From contig CP073761.1 of assembly GCA_018399015.1 (NCBI GenBank), positions 1,612,001-1,676,000 on the forward strand: a stretch of 64,000 bases of DNA, read 5' to 3'. This document shows positions 41,900 to 51,595 of this stretch, one piece after another; position 1 is the stretch's first letter, and each line of letters starts with the position of its first letter. The position numbers and the translations under genes were made by a program. The DNA comes from Cyanobium sp. M30B3. GTDB lineage: Bacteria; Cyanobacteriota; Cyanobacteriia; PCC-6307; Cyanobiaceae. The notes under the pieces were generated by a model. That model ran no database searches. It saw only the letters and a list, made by a program, of their open reading frames with translations, and was not told the DNA's origin.

Positions 41900-42301
41900 T
41901 TACAGAGAGCCCGGGGGTTGCACACGCCGGAGGGTGGGCGGGGGGAGCCGGTTGGTGTCCTCCTCCAGCTGCAGGGCCTGGAGCCACTCGGTGGCCTGGC
42001 CCCGCAGGGCCTGCAGATCCAGGCCAAGGGCCTGATCACCGCATCGGCGCAGGCGACCCAGACCCTCCCCGGTGAGGATCTGGGCGCCTCGCTGATTGCC
42101 CCGGCTGAGATGGAGCTGGCCCACGGCGATCTGCAGGATGCCCTGGAGTACGGGGCGCATCACCCCAGCGGTCTCATGCCAGAGCTCTTCGAGTCCATCG
42201 TGGCAGGCATACCACTCGCCGGCATTGAACTGGTCCACCGCAGCCCACAGGCGCGGGTCGCGGCTCAAGGCCCGTTCATCGGCGTCCTGGGAATCCAACA
42301 C
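41900..42301 (-). CDS. DUF309 family protein
   Basis: About 133 residues. The conserved core is FNAGEWYACHDGLEELWHE, the DUF309 signature with E, H, E/D and H residues that could hold a metal. An all-helical domain follows. Possible starts are TTG 42304, GTG 42301 and TTG 42298; I chose GTG. Function unknown. It is placed between typA and lptA in one minus-strand run. Confidence 0.88.
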   Translation of the reverse strand: MLDSQDADERALSRDPRLWAAVDQFNAGEWYACHDGLEELWHETAGVMRPVLQGILQIAVGQLHLSRGNQRGAQILTGEGLGRLRRCGDQALGLDLQALRGQATEWLQALQLEEDTNRLPPPTLRRVQPPGSL

Positions 42302-42329
42302 CAACCCGATCAGCAGCTGTTGGTGGATC

Positions 42330-44138
42330 TCAGCGCTTGGCCGGCTTCTTGGCGGGCAGCTTGCGCAGGCGGATGGAATCGGGAGTCACCTCCAGCATCT
42401 CGTCGGGACCGATGTACTCAAGGGCCCTCTCCAGGGTCATCTGCACCGGGGCCTGCAGGGTGTCGAGCTCTTCGGCACCGGCCGAGCGCATGTTGGTGAG
42501 CTGCTTGGTCTTGCAGACGTTGATCTCCAGATCCTGGGGCCTGTTGTTCTCTCCGATGATCATGCCCTTGTACACCTTGGTGCCGGGGGTGATGAAGAAC
42601 TGGCCGCGATCCTCGGCGTTCTTCAGGGCGTAGAAGGTGGCGGTGCCCTCCTCAAAGGCGATCAGCACGCCGTTGCGGCGGGTGTCGAAGTCGCCCTGCA
42701 TCGGCCGGTAATCGAGGAAGGAGTGGCTCATGATCCCCTCGCCGCGGGTGGCGCGGATGAACTCACCGCGGAAGCCGATCAGGCCCCTGGAGGGCACCAC
42801 GAATTCCAACTGGGTGCGGCCGTCGTTGGTGTTCTCCATGTTCTGCATCTCGGCCTTGCGGATGCCGAGCTTCTCGATGCAGGCACCAACCGCCTCCTCG
42901 GGCACATCGAGCACCAGGGTTTCAAAGGGCTCGTGTGGGGTGCCGTCGATGGTGCGGAAGATCACCTGGGGCTGGCTCACCTGGAACTCGTAGCCCTCGC
43001 GGCGCATCGTTTCGATCAGGATGCCCAGGTGCAGCTCACCGCGGCCGCTCACCGCCCAGCGGTCGGGCGAATCGGTGTCTTCCACCCGCAGGGCCACGTT
43101 GGTGAGCAGTTCCCGCTGCAGGCGGTCGCGCACCTGGCGGCTGGTGACGAACTTGCCCTCCTTGCCGGCGAAGGGGGAGTCGTTGACGACGAAGGTCATC
43201 TGCAGGGTGGGCTCGTCCACCTTGATCAGGGGCAGGGCCTCGGGGTTGTCCGGACAGGCGATCGTCTCACCGATGTTCACCTCATCGAAACCGGCCACGG
43301 CCACCAGGTCACCGGCGCTGGCCTGCTCGATCTCCACCCGCTGCAGCCCCTGGAAACCCAGCAGCTTGCTGATGCGGCCGCGCTTGACGCTGCCGTCGTC
43401 GCGCAGCAGGGCGGCGGGCTGGCCGGCCCTGATCACACCGTTGTGGATGCGGCCGATCATGATCCGGCCCAGAAAATCGCTGTAATCCAGGGTGGTGACC
43501 TGGAGCTGCAGGGGCTTCTCGGGGTCGCCCACCGGCGGCGGCACATGGCGCAAGATGGCATCGAACAGCGGCTTCATCGTGTCGCTGTCGGTCTTCATGT
43601 CGGGCTTGGCGTAGCCGCCCATGCCGCTGCCGAACAGGTAGGGGAAGTCGCACTGATCGTCGTCGGCGCCCAGTTCCAGGAACAGGTCCAGCACCTTGTC
43701 GACGGCCACCTCGGGATCCACCCGGGCCCGGTCGATCTTGTTGACGAACACGATCGGGCGCAGACCCTTCTCCAGGGCCTTCTTGAGCACGAAGCGGGTC
43801 TGGGGCATCGGCCCCTCGTTGGCGTCCACGATCAGCAGACAGCCATCCACCATGCCGAGCACCCGCTCCACCTCACCACCGAAGTCGGCGTGACCGGGGG
43901 TGTCCACGATGTTGATGCGAATCCCCTCGTAGTCCACCGCGGTGTTCTTGGAGAGGATGGTGATGCCGCGCTCCCGCTCCAGGTCGTTGGAGTCCATCAC
44001 GCAGGTGGGCACCGCCTCGTTGTCGCGGAAGATGCCCGACTGGGCCAGCAGCGCATCCACCAGGGTGGTCTTGCCGTGGTCAACGTGGGCAATGATCGCG
44101 ATATTGCGAATCGGCGTGCCGGGATGGACGGCGCTCAT
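42330..44138 (-). CDS. typA: GTP-binding translational regulator TypA/BipA
   Basis: Ribosome-binding GTPase of the EF-G class involved in ribosome assembly and stress growth. The 602 residues start at ATG 44138. G motifs: [15 protein letters not shown] (P-loop), [12 protein letters not shown] (switch I), [15 protein letters not shown] and [12 protein letters not shown]. The C-terminal domain ends in a lysine-rich tail ([12 protein letters not shown]). DUF309, lptA, lptB, lptF and ccsA follow closely on the same strand. Confidence 0.97.
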   Translation of the reverse strand: MSAVHPGTPIRNIAIIAHVDHGKTTLVDALLAQSGIFRDNEAVPTCVMDSNDLERERGITILSKNTAVDYEGIRINIVDTPGHADFGGEVERVLGMVDGCLLIVDANEGPMPQTRFVLKKALEKGLRPIVFVNKIDRARVDPEVAVDKVLDLFLELGADDDQCDFPYLFGSGMGGYAKPDMKTDSDTMKPLFDAILRHVPPPVGDPEKPLQLQVTTLDYSDFLGRIMIGRIHNGVIRAGQPAALLRDDGSVKRGRISKLLGFQGLQRVEIEQASAGDLVAVAGFDEVNIGETIACPDNPEALPLIKVDEPTLQMTFVVNDSPFAGKEGKFVTSRQVRDRLQRELLTNVALRVEDTDSPDRWAVSGRGELHLGILIETMRREGYEFQVSQPQVIFRTIDGTPHEPFETLVLDVPEEAVGACIEKLGIRKAEMQNMENTNDGRTQLEFVVPSRGLIGFRGEFIRATRGEGIMSHSFLDYRPMQGDFDTRRNGVLIAFEEGTATFYALKNAEDRGQFFITPGTKVYKGMIIGENNRPQDLEINVCKTKQLTNMRSAGAEELDTLQAPVQMTLERALEYIGPDEMLEVTPDSIRLRKLPAKKPAKR

Positions 44139-44369
44139 AAACAATCCTGGATGGGAAAGGGGTGGTGGCTGGTGCAGCCAGGGGAACACGGAGGTCCGTG
44201 GGGTGTGGGCGGGATCGACAGCGAGGCAGCGGGCGGGGGCGATCCGGGCTGAAGGCAGGTGAATCTGGCCAGGCGAGCTGTCTCAGGCAAGCCTCAGGAC
44301 AGGCCCCCCGATCGACAGCGCTGCCCGCACGGGGTGGGCACCCACTGAACCGTGATAGTTCAGCTTATC

Positions 44370-46943
44370 TCAGCCTGTCCCAGCTCTGGAACGATCGCCG
44401 CTGGACAGCTGGGGCTTGAGGCTGCCCCGGGTCACGCCGAGGCGACTGTCCAGCTGTTCGCGTTGCCAGAGCTCGCGGCCCGTGAGGCGACCCTGGAGCA
44501 CCTCGAGATAGAGCCCCACGCGCCGGCGGGTCGTGCTGGCATCCTCGTCCAGCAGCTCCAGTCTGAGGTGGGTCACACCGTGCTCCAGCAGCAGGGGAAT
44601 GGCCTCCGCCGCCGACTGGGCCCTGGCGTTGAACAGGGTGTTGCGGCAGCCCAGGTCAGCTCGCAGGGGATGGTCGGCCCCGGACCGGTCGCGCAACTGC
44701 ACCACATGCTGCTCACAGGGGCGCCCGCAGTCGGTGTGGTCGTGGCCGTCGGAGAGAAAGGCGCAGAACAGGCAGTGCTCCATGTGGAAGAGGGGCATGT
44801 GCTGGTGCACCGTCACCTCCAGGCGACCCGCCGGCGAGCCCCGCAGCAGCGCCAGCAGCTGCGGTAGATCGAGGTCGTAGCTGGCGCAGACCCGCTCGAG
44901 CCGCCAGTGGTCGAGGAACCAGGCCAGGGAGAGGGGGTTGGCCACATTCAGGCTGAAATCCCCCACGCAGGGGGCCAGGCCGGTGAGTCGCTCCAGCTGG
45001 TCGGCATTGCGCACCAGATAGCCGTCGGCACGGCTGCGCAGCAGGGGCTCCAGGCTCCAGGCCTCATCGGGCCGGGTGATGCGGGGCCCGGCCAGCCACA
45101 CCCCTCCGGGCCAGCAGCCCTGGCCGATGGCCACCGCCTCGCGCAACTGGCGCGGCTGGTCCAGATCGGCCACCACGCTGTGCAGGGGCAGATCGCGCAG
45201 GGCCCGCAGCTGCGCCAGATCGCGCACAAGCACCACCAGGCCTGGCCCCATGGGAGCAGGAGGGGGCGCGTTAGCAGTGAGCTGCTTGATCAGCAGGGGC
45301 AGAGCGGGGCCAGGTTCCCAGCCGGTCTTCGGAGCCGTGATGCCAGGGGCCAGGCCGCCACGCTCCCCAAGCAGGGCCAGCTGATCCACCAGCTGGCGGC
45401 GCAGGCGATTGAGTTCGGCCACGGGCAGAAACAGGCCATCCGCAAGCTGCAACTCCAGCTCCGCCAGCTCCCAGCCGGTGCCGCCCAGGCGGCCCAGTTG
45501 CGCCAGGAGGCGATCCCGGTCGAGACCGGCAGCCCGCGCCCGCTCCAGGGGCGTGGCACTGAGCACCTGCAGGTCCTGGAGTTGAGCAGCGGCGAGCGGG
45601 GGCGCGGCGAGCACCCTGATCCGCAGGGGCTCCCCCAAGCCACCCAGCACCTGGAGCGCCAGCGGACGGGCCCGCTCCGGGGTGTGCTGGCGGGCCAGGC
45701 GCTGCGCCTGGCGCTCCAGCGCCGGATCGCTGGTGAGCCAGCAGGGACCTCCCGGGGCGAGCTGGGCGAGGGGCACCCTGGCCGGACCGAGGCGCACGGC
45801 CTGCAGCCCAGGCCCGCGGCTGGCCACGGCCATCACCCGGCCTCCCACCTCCTGGGGAGGGGAGAGGGGATCACGGACGCGGGCCTCGAACACCAGGCCA
45901 TCGCCGGGCTTGAGGACTTCCGGCGTACGCAGCACACACCAGCCACCAGGCTCCAGGGCCTCCAGCCTGCCGATCAACGGACCCCGCTTCTTGCTCCAGC
46001 GTCCGTGCACCAGCTGGCGATGGTCGATACCGGCAAGCCAGCCCGTGGAGAGGCCCCTGGAGAAACTGAGCTCCAGACTGCGCCGCTCACTGCTGGAGAG
46101 GACTTCGGCGGCGTGCCCCTCCTGCCAGTGATCGAGGCTGCGGCGGTAGGCATCGGTGACCACTGCCACATAGCTGGCCTCCTTGAGCCGGCCCTCGATC
46201 TTGAGGCTGGCGATCCCCAGCTCGGCCAGCTGGGGCACCAGCTCCCAGGCGGCCAGATCCTGGGGGGAGAGCAGATAGCGCTGATCGTCGAGATCCAGGG
46301 GTTGGCCGTCCACCAGGAGTTGGTAGGGCAAGCGGCATGCCTGGGCACATTCGCCGCGGTTGGCACTGCGCTGGCCGAGAGCCTCACTGGTGAGGCACTG
46401 GCCGGAGTAGGCCACGCACAGGGCACCGTGCACGAACACCTCCAGGGGCACCTTGAGCCCGCGCTCACCCAGCTGGCTCTGAATCCGTTGCAGATCGCGC
46501 AGGCTCAGCTCCCGGGCCAGCACCACCTGGCGGCAGCCGAGGGCCACGGCCTGGGCCACGCCGGCGGCACTGGTGATCGACATCTGGGTGGAGGCATGCA
46601 GCGGCAGGTCCGGTGCCAGAGCCGCCGCCAGGCGGGCCAGGCCGATGTCCTGGACGATCAGGGCGTCCACCCCGGCGGCGGCGGCGGCCAGGACCAGCTG
46701 GCCGGCCTGGTCCAGCTCGTCGCTGAACACAAGCACATTGAGGGTGAGATAGGCCTTCACGCCGCGCCGGTGCAGCCACTCGGCAATGGCGGGCAGCTCC
46801 CGCACCTGAAAATTGGCCGCGCGCATGCGCGCGTTGAAGCTCTCCACGCCGAAGTACACGGCATCGGCGCCGTTGGCGGCGGCGGCCCGCAGGGCCTCCC
46901 AGGTGCCGGCGGGAGCCAGCAGCTCGGGAGTGCGGGACCCCAT
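44370..46943 (-). CDS. Peptidase U32 family protein, RlhA-like
   Basis: 857 residues. The N-terminal U32 domain begins ELLAPAGTWEALRAAAANGA and contains the U32 signature EVFVHGALCVAYSGQCL with a cysteine cluster (ANRGECAQACRLPY). A long C-terminal part with further conserved cysteines (MEHCLFCAFLS, CGRPCEQH) fits the collagenase-like DUF3656 extension seen in RlhA, which hydroxylates C2501 of 23S rRNA. RNA hydroxylation, not proteolysis, is therefore the better guess. ATG 46943 overlaps the vanY stop (ATGA); a TTG just before it is possible. Confidence 0.85.
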   Translation of the reverse strand: MGSRTPELLAPAGTWEALRAAAANGADAVYFGVESFNARMRAANFQVRELPAIAEWLHRRGVKAYLTLNVLVFSDELDQAGQLVLAAAAAGVDALIVQDIGLARLAAALAPDLPLHASTQMSITSAAGVAQAVALGCRQVVLARELSLRDLQRIQSQLGERGLKVPLEVFVHGALCVAYSGQCLTSEALGQRSANRGECAQACRLPYQLLVDGQPLDLDDQRYLLSPQDLAAWELVPQLAELGIASLKIEGRLKEASYVAVVTDAYRRSLDHWQEGHAAEVLSSSERRSLELSFSRGLSTGWLAGIDHRQLVHGRWSKKRGPLIGRLEALEPGGWCVLRTPEVLKPGDGLVFEARVRDPLSPPQEVGGRVMAVASRGPGLQAVRLGPARVPLAQLAPGGPCWLTSDPALERQAQRLARQHTPERARPLALQVLGGLGEPLRIRVLAAPPLAAAQLQDLQVLSATPLERARAAGLDRDRLLAQLGRLGGTGWELAELELQLADGLFLPVAELNRLRRQLVDQLALLGERGGLAPGITAPKTGWEPGPALPLLIKQLTANAPPPAPMGPGLVVLVRDLAQLRALRDLPLHSVVADLDQPRQLREAVAIGQGCWPGGVWLAGPRITRPDEAWSLEPLLRSRADGYLVRNADQLERLTGLAPCVGDFSLNVANPLSLAWFLDHWRLERVCASYDLDLPQLLALLRGSPAGRLEVTVHQHMPLFHMEHCLFCAFLSDGHDHTDCGRPCEQHVVQLRDRSGADHPLRADLGCRNTLFNARAQSAAEAIPLLLEHGVTHLRLELLDEDASTTRRRVGLYLEVLQGRLTGRELWQREQLDSRLGVTRGSLKPQLSSGDRSRAGTG

Positions 46944-47776
46944 CAACGGGCCAGACGCTGGGCCGGTTCGAACTGCCTGAGGGCCTCGGCGGTGCCCTCG
47001 AAGCGCCAGTGCCAGGGTTCGTAGTTCACCCCCTGGGGATTGCCGGCAGGGAAGGAGAGAACGAAGTGATGGCGCGCAGCGTTGGCCTGCAGCCAGCGGA
47101 AGGCGTCCGTGGCGGCGAAGCGTTCCGAGAGATTGGCCTGGGGCGCCCGGCCATCCCCGAGATCCACGGCATAGCCGGTGCTGTGTTCGGAAAACCCTGG
47201 GGGCGCGCTCACGCGGGAGCGCTGCAGGGCGCTCTGGTTGCGCTCGGATTTCACCTCAAAGAAGAGGTCTTTCTGCAGGGCGACGGGGCGGAAGGCACTC
47301 AGCACGGTGAGGCTGATGCCGTCCGCGGCGGCGGCCCGTTGCATGGCCAGCAAGGCAGAGGCAGCGTCCCGGTGCAGCGCCTGGCCGGGACTCACCTCCA
47401 CCAGGTCGTCCCCGGAGGCCTCGGGATAGGGGAAGTGACCGAGCAGCCGGCCATCCGCGCTGAGCCGGGCATTCAGACCGTCCACAGGGGGCGGGGTGAG
47501 CCAGCGGCGAATCGGTGCGGGAAACACCAGCACCAGGCCGCCCCCGAGCAGCAGCGTGGCCAGGCCGACAAGGCCAACACGGCTGAGCAGCCCCGGGCGC
47601 GAGGGCAAGGCGGGGGTGGAGCGCTGGGCGATGGGGATGTCGTCATTGGCCCTGCGGCGGCCCCGTCCTCCCTGAAGGGCACGCAGAGCCCGACCACCGG
47701 TGGGCTCAGGCGGTGAAGGAAGGGATGCTGAACGGGAAGGGCGGCTGGCGATGGCGTTCGACCGGCTGGCAGACAA
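46943..47776 (-). CDS. VanY-type D-alanyl-D-alanine carboxypeptidase (M15B)
   Basis: Membrane-anchored zinc peptidase trimming D-Ala from peptidoglycan stem peptides. 277 residues from TTG 47776. The long basic N-terminus is followed by one hydrophobic anchor (VGLVGLATLLLGGGLVLVF, about 65-85). Zinc and catalytic motifs are PGFSEHSTGYAVDLGD (HxxxxxxD) and EPWHWRF. The start is uncertain because no ATG or GTG precedes the anchor convincingly. It is coupled to the U32 gene and divergent from chlP. Confidence 0.82.
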   Translation of the reverse strand: MSASRSNAIASRPSRSASLPSPPEPTGGRALRALQGGRGRRRANDDIPIAQRSTPALPSRPGLLSRVGLVGLATLLLGGGLVLVFPAPIRRWLTPPPVDGLNARLSADGRLLGHFPYPEASGDDLVEVSPGQALHRDAASALLAMQRAAAADGISLTVLSAFRPVALQKDLFFEVKSERNQSALQRSRVSAPPGFSEHSTGYAVDLGDGRAPQANLSERFAATDAFRWLQANAARHHFVLSFPAGNPQGVNYEPWHWRFEGTAEALRQFEPAQRLAR

Positions 47777-47806
47777 CAGGCATGAAGATCCTAGGCGGCA
47801 CGGCCG

Positions 47807-47829
47807 GATCGGGCCCCATTCGCCCGATC
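47807..47829. repeat. 8-bp inverted repeat between vanY and chlP
   Basis: GATCGGGC and GCCCGATC are exact reverse complements separated by CCCATTC. They lie 50 bases before the chlP ATG and 31 bases from the vanY start, as an operator for divergent genes would. Confidence 0.6.
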
Positions 47830-47878
47830 GGCAGTGTTAACTTCCAGCCACTTCTCAATCCGGGCGGAGCGTTCCTCG

Positions 47879-49285
47879 ATGTTGCGTGTGGCAGTGGTGG
47901 GCGGCGGCCCCAGTGGCTCCTGCGCCGCTGAGGTGCTGGCCAAGGCAGGCATCCAGACCTGGATCTTTGAACGCAAGCTCGACAACGCCAAGCCCTGTGG
48001 TGGCGCCATTCCGCTCTGCATGGTGGCGGAGTTCGACCTGCCGGAGTCGATCATCGACCGCAAGGTCCGCAACATGCGGATGATCTCCCCTTCCAACCGG
48101 GAGGTGGACATTCACCTTGACAACGCCGATGAATACATCGGCATGTGCCGCCGGGAGGTGATGGATGCCTTCCTGCGCAATCGGGCCGCCGACCTGGGCG
48201 CCACCCTCGTGAACGGGCTGGTGACCAAGATCGACACCGGTGCCAACCGCCAGGGGCCCTACACCCTCACCTACTCGGACTACAGCGAGGGTGAGGCCAC
48301 CGGCGTGAGCCAAACGCTCGAGGTGGATCTGATCATCGGCGCCGATGGGGCCAACAGCCGGGTGGCCAAGGCCATGGATGCCGGCGATTACAACGTGGCC
48401 ATCGCCTTCCAGGAGCGCATCAAGCTGCCCCCGGAGGAGATGAAGTACTACGAAGACCTGGCGGAGATGTATGTGGGCACGGATGTCTCCCCAGATTTCT
48501 ATGCCTGGGTGTTCCCCAAATACGACCATGTGGCCGTGGGCACCGGTACCATGCAGGAGAACCAGTCGCTGATCAAGAGTCTGCAGGTGGGCATCCGCGA
48601 GCGGGCCCGCAAGCGTCTTGTGAATGGCGAGGTGATCAAGGTGGAGGCCCACCCCATCCCCGAGCATCCCCGCCCCCGGCGCGTGGTGGGCCGCATGGCG
48701 CTAGTGGGTGATGCCGCGGGCTACGTGACCAAGAGCTCGGGCGAAGGGATCTATTTCGCCGCCAAGAGCGGCCGGATGTGCGCCGAGGAGATCGTGGCCG
48801 CCAGCCAGGGCGGCAAGCGGGTGCCCAGCGAGGCCGATCTCAAGAAGTACCTGAAGAAGTGGGATCGCCAGTACGGCGCCACCTACAAGGTGCTGGAGAT
48901 TCTCCAGAATATTTTTTATCGCAACGACGCGGCCCGTGAAGCGTTCGTGGAGATGTGCGATGACAAGGACGTGCAGCGCCTCACCTTCGACAGCTATCTC
49001 TACAAGCGGGTGGTGGCGATGAACCCCTGGCAGCAGCTGAAGCTCACCTTCCTCACCCTCGGCGCCGTGCTGCGGGGCAACGCCCTGGCTCCCCAGACCT
49101 ACAAGCCCGTGCCCAGCACGGTGCGCTCTGACGACGAGGTCAACGCCATGCTGGCCGTGAGCAGCATCAAGGGCGGCATCAACGCGTCCCGCGAGAAGAA
49201 GCAGGCCCTTGGCACTGTGCAAACCCCCACCCAAGCCGACTCCGCCCAGGAGATGGAGGAGCGGGAGCCGGCAGGGGTGGCCTGA
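47879..49285 (+). CDS. chlP: Geranylgeranyl diphosphate/geranylgeranyl-chlorophyll reductase
   Basis: NADPH-dependent reduction of geranylgeranyl groups to phytyl for chlorophyll, tocopherol and phylloquinone. The 468 residues start at ATG 47879 (MLRVAVVGGGPSGSCAAEVL, the FAD-binding fold). CGGAIPLCMVAEFDLP and FERKLDNAKPCGG are family-typical. GRMALVGDAAGYVTKSSGEG is the second FAD motif. It stands between two minus-strand genes, with no spacer of note on the 3' side. Confidence 0.95.
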   Translation: MLRVAVVGGGPSGSCAAEVLAKAGIQTWIFERKLDNAKPCGGAIPLCMVAEFDLPESIIDRKVRNMRMISPSNREVDIHLDNADEYIGMCRREVMDAFLRNRAADLGATLVNGLVTKIDTGANRQGPYTLTYSDYSEGEATGVSQTLEVDLIIGADGANSRVAKAMDAGDYNVAIAFQERIKLPPEEMKYYEDLAEMYVGTDVSPDFYAWVFPKYDHVAVGTGTMQENQSLIKSLQVGIRERARKRLVNGEVIKVEAHPIPEHPRPRRVVGRMALVGDAAGYVTKSSGEGIYFAAKSGRMCAEEIVAASQGGKRVPSEADLKKYLKKWDRQYGATYKVLEILQNIFYRNDAAREAFVEMCDDKDVQRLTFDSYLYKRVVAMNPWQQLKLTFLTLGAVLRGNALAPQTYKPVPSTVRSDDEVNAMLAVSSIKGGINASREKKQALGTVQTPTQADSAQEMEEREPAGVA

Positions 49286-49303
49286 GCCCTTCGGCGCCCA
49301 GGC

Positions 49304-49335
49304 CCGACTTCAGCCTGAGATTCTGCTGAAGTCGG
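49304..49335. terminator. Hairpin shared by the chlP and glyS 3' ends
   Basis: CCGACTTCAGC (49304-49314) and GCTGAAGTCGG (49325-49335) form an 11-bp perfect stem with a ten-base loop. It covers the glyS stop codon and lies 19 bases after the chlP stop. No T-run is present, so a Rho-independent terminator is only possible. Confidence 0.4.
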
Positions 49336-51475
49336 CCAGCACGGACGCCTGGTTGGTGAGCAGGCCCAGCAGGTTGAGGCGGTTGGCCCGGATGGCCAGG
49401 TCCTCCGCCATCACCATCACGCTCTGGTCGCCGTCAAAGAAGGCAGCCAGCGTGGGCGCGGCGGCGGCCAGGCCATCCGCCAGACGGCCATAGCGATCCT
49501 CAGCGCTGCTGGTGGCCACAGGGGCCAGCTGCTCGAGCACCTGAAGCATGGCGTCCTCGCTGCCGGTTTCAAACAGCGCTGCGTTCACCACCCCCCCGGG
49601 CTCCAGCAGGCCTGGGGGCAGATCCCCCTTGCTGGCCAGGCGGGCGGCCCGGGTGACCACCGCCCGCACCGCCTCCAGGCGGCCGCTGGCACGCAGGTCG
49701 GCGAGCAGCGCGGCCCGTCCATGGGCGTCGGCAGGGTCGCGCAACAGGCGCTCCAGCGGCACCGAATCGCCTGCCACGGCCTGCACCAGATCCCCATCCA
49801 TGCCCTGGTCCTCCAGCAGGCTCACCAGCCGCTGGCGCAACAGGTCGCCGAGGTCGTGGCTGAGCTGCTGGGGCTGGACAGCCAGCTGGGGCAGGGAGTC
49901 GGCCCAGTGGCCAGCGGCCCGCTGCAGCAGGGCCTGCAGATCCAGCCGCCAGCCCTTGCTCCACAGGATCTGGAGGATGCCGTTGCCAGCCCGCCGCAGG
50001 GCGTAAGGATCGGATGAGCCGCTGGGCCGCTCCCCCTTGGCATAGATGCTCAGCAGCAGCTCCAGCCGCTCAGCCAGGGCCAGCACCGCCCCCGCATCGG
50101 AGGCCGGCAGGGCATCGCCGGCGCCGCGGGGGAGGTAGTGCTCCAGCACGGCCAGGGCCACCGCGCGCGGTTCCCCCTCGGCCACCAGGTATTTGGCGCC
50201 CATCACCCCCTGCAGCTCAGGGAATTCGCCCACCATCTGGCTCACCAGATCGTGCTTGCAGAGATGGGCGGCGCGGCGGGCGTGGACGGCGTCGCCGGGA
50301 CTGAGGGGCAACAGCTCCAGCAGGGCGTCGGTGAACCACTCCAGCCGGTCCACCCGGTCGCGCAGCGACCCGAGGCCGGCCGCAAACGTGACGCTGGCCA
50401 GCTGGTCGCGGCGATCGATGCTGGCCACGGCGCGGTCGGCCTGCAGGAAGAACACGGCATCGGCCAGCCGGGCCTTGAGCACCCGTTCATTGCCGCGCCG
50501 CACCGTGGCCTCGGCGGCAGCCAGGCCATTGCCGATGCAGAGAAAGTGGGGCTGCACGATGCCGCGGGCCTGGAGGGCCAGGGGGTCGGGGGCGGCCTGG
50601 CGGTGGATCAGGGGCACGTAGCGCTGGTGGGCACGCATCACGGTGCAGAGCACCTCTGCCGGCAGGTCGAGGTAGCGGTCGGCAATCGTGCCCTCCAGGG
50701 GCAGGGGGGCCTCCACCAGATCCACCAGTTCCTCGAACAGCTGCGGCGGCAGGTCAGGCTCGGCCTGATGGCGACTGGCCGCTGCGGCCACTGCAGCCCG
50801 AATCGTGCTGGCCCGGCTGGCCCGGTCCACCTCCACGCCCGCCGCCGCCAGGTCCTGGCGGTAGCTGGAGGCGGAATGGATCGGCACCTGCGCCGCCACC
50901 AGTCGGTGGCCACGGCTGAGGGCCTGGGCCTCCAGCGGCGGATCGCAGCTGGTGAGACGCACCGGCAGCACGCTGGCGTCGAGCAGGGCCACCAACCAGC
51001 GGATCGGCCGGGAGAAGCGGTAGTCGCCCTCCCCCCAGCGCATGAAGCGGCGGCCCTGCAGGGTCTCGATCCAGGCCGGCACCAACTCCGCCAGCAGGCT
51101 GGCCGTGTCACGCCCCCGCTCCACCACCAGGGCATACACGAACGGTCCCTTGGGCGTGTCGCGCACCTCCAGGGCCGCTGGATCCACGCCGCAGCGCCTG
51201 GCGAATCCCACCGCCGCCGGGCCGGGTGTGCCGTTCTGGAAGGCCTGGGCGGCAGGCGGCCCCTTGCGTTGCTCCTGGCGATCGGGCTGGCCGGCCGCCA
51301 GACCCTCCACCACCAGCGCCAGGCGGCGGGGGGTGCTGGTCACCTGGAGGGAGTCGAAGGGCAGGCGCAGCTGCTCCAGGTCGCGCCGTGCCTGCGTCTC
51401 CAGCTGGGGCAGGGCCAGGCGGGCGAAATCAGCCGGCAGCTCCTCAGTTCCGATCTCCAGCAGAAAGGTCGACAC
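49310..51475 (-). CDS. glyS: Glycine--tRNA ligase beta subunit
   Basis: Beta chain of the bacterial alpha2-beta2 glycyl-tRNA synthetase. The 721 residues start at GTG 51475 (VSTFLLEIGTEELPADFAR). The N-terminal motif EIGTEELPA, then QRYVPLIHRQ, GLGSLRDRVDRLE and SDPYALRRAGNGILQIL are signatures. The C-terminal anticodon region has DQSVMVMAEDLAIRANRLNL. It is divergent from sir. glyQ is not in the window. Confidence 0.96.
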   Translation of the reverse strand: MSTFLLEIGTEELPADFARLALPQLETQARRDLEQLRLPFDSLQVTSTPRRLALVVEGLAAGQPDRQEQRKGPPAAQAFQNGTPGPAAVGFARRCGVDPAALEVRDTPKGPFVYALVVERGRDTASLLAELVPAWIETLQGRRFMRWGEGDYRFSRPIRWLVALLDASVLPVRLTSCDPPLEAQALSRGHRLVAAQVPIHSASSYRQDLAAAGVEVDRASRASTIRAAVAAAASRHQAEPDLPPQLFEELVDLVEAPLPLEGTIADRYLDLPAEVLCTVMRAHQRYVPLIHRQAAPDPLALQARGIVQPHFLCIGNGLAAAEATVRRGNERVLKARLADAVFFLQADRAVASIDRRDQLASVTFAAGLGSLRDRVDRLEWFTDALLELLPLSPGDAVHARRAAHLCKHDLVSQMVGEFPELQGVMGAKYLVAEGEPRAVALAVLEHYLPRGAGDALPASDAGAVLALAERLELLLSIYAKGERPSGSSDPYALRRAGNGILQILWSKGWRLDLQALLQRAAGHWADSLPQLAVQPQQLSHDLGDLLRQRLVSLLEDQGMDGDLVQAVAGDSVPLERLLRDPADAHGRAALLADLRASGRLEAVRAVVTRAARLASKGDLPPGLLEPGGVVNAALFETGSEDAMLQVLEQLAPVATSSAEDRYGRLADGLAAAAPTLAAFFDGDQSVMVMAEDLAIRANRLNLLGLLTNQASVLADFSRISG

Positions 51476-51595
51476 GCAGGCAGGCCATGGCAGTCGCCAA
51501 CTCTATGGATTCATCCGCTCTCGCCTGTTGCGGAGATCGACGCCTGACCGCCGTCGGTCCCAGCCCGTTCGCTACGGTCGGGTGGTCCATGAAGC

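Noticed and set aside
42096-44252. 718-codon open frame antisense to typA
   Set aside because: This is a shadow of the typA coding strand in GC-rich DNA, with no recognisable domain.
44907-47024. 705-codon open frame antisense to the U32 gene
   Set aside because: Low-complexity His/Gln/Gly-rich translation mirrors the real gene; there is no start context or motif.
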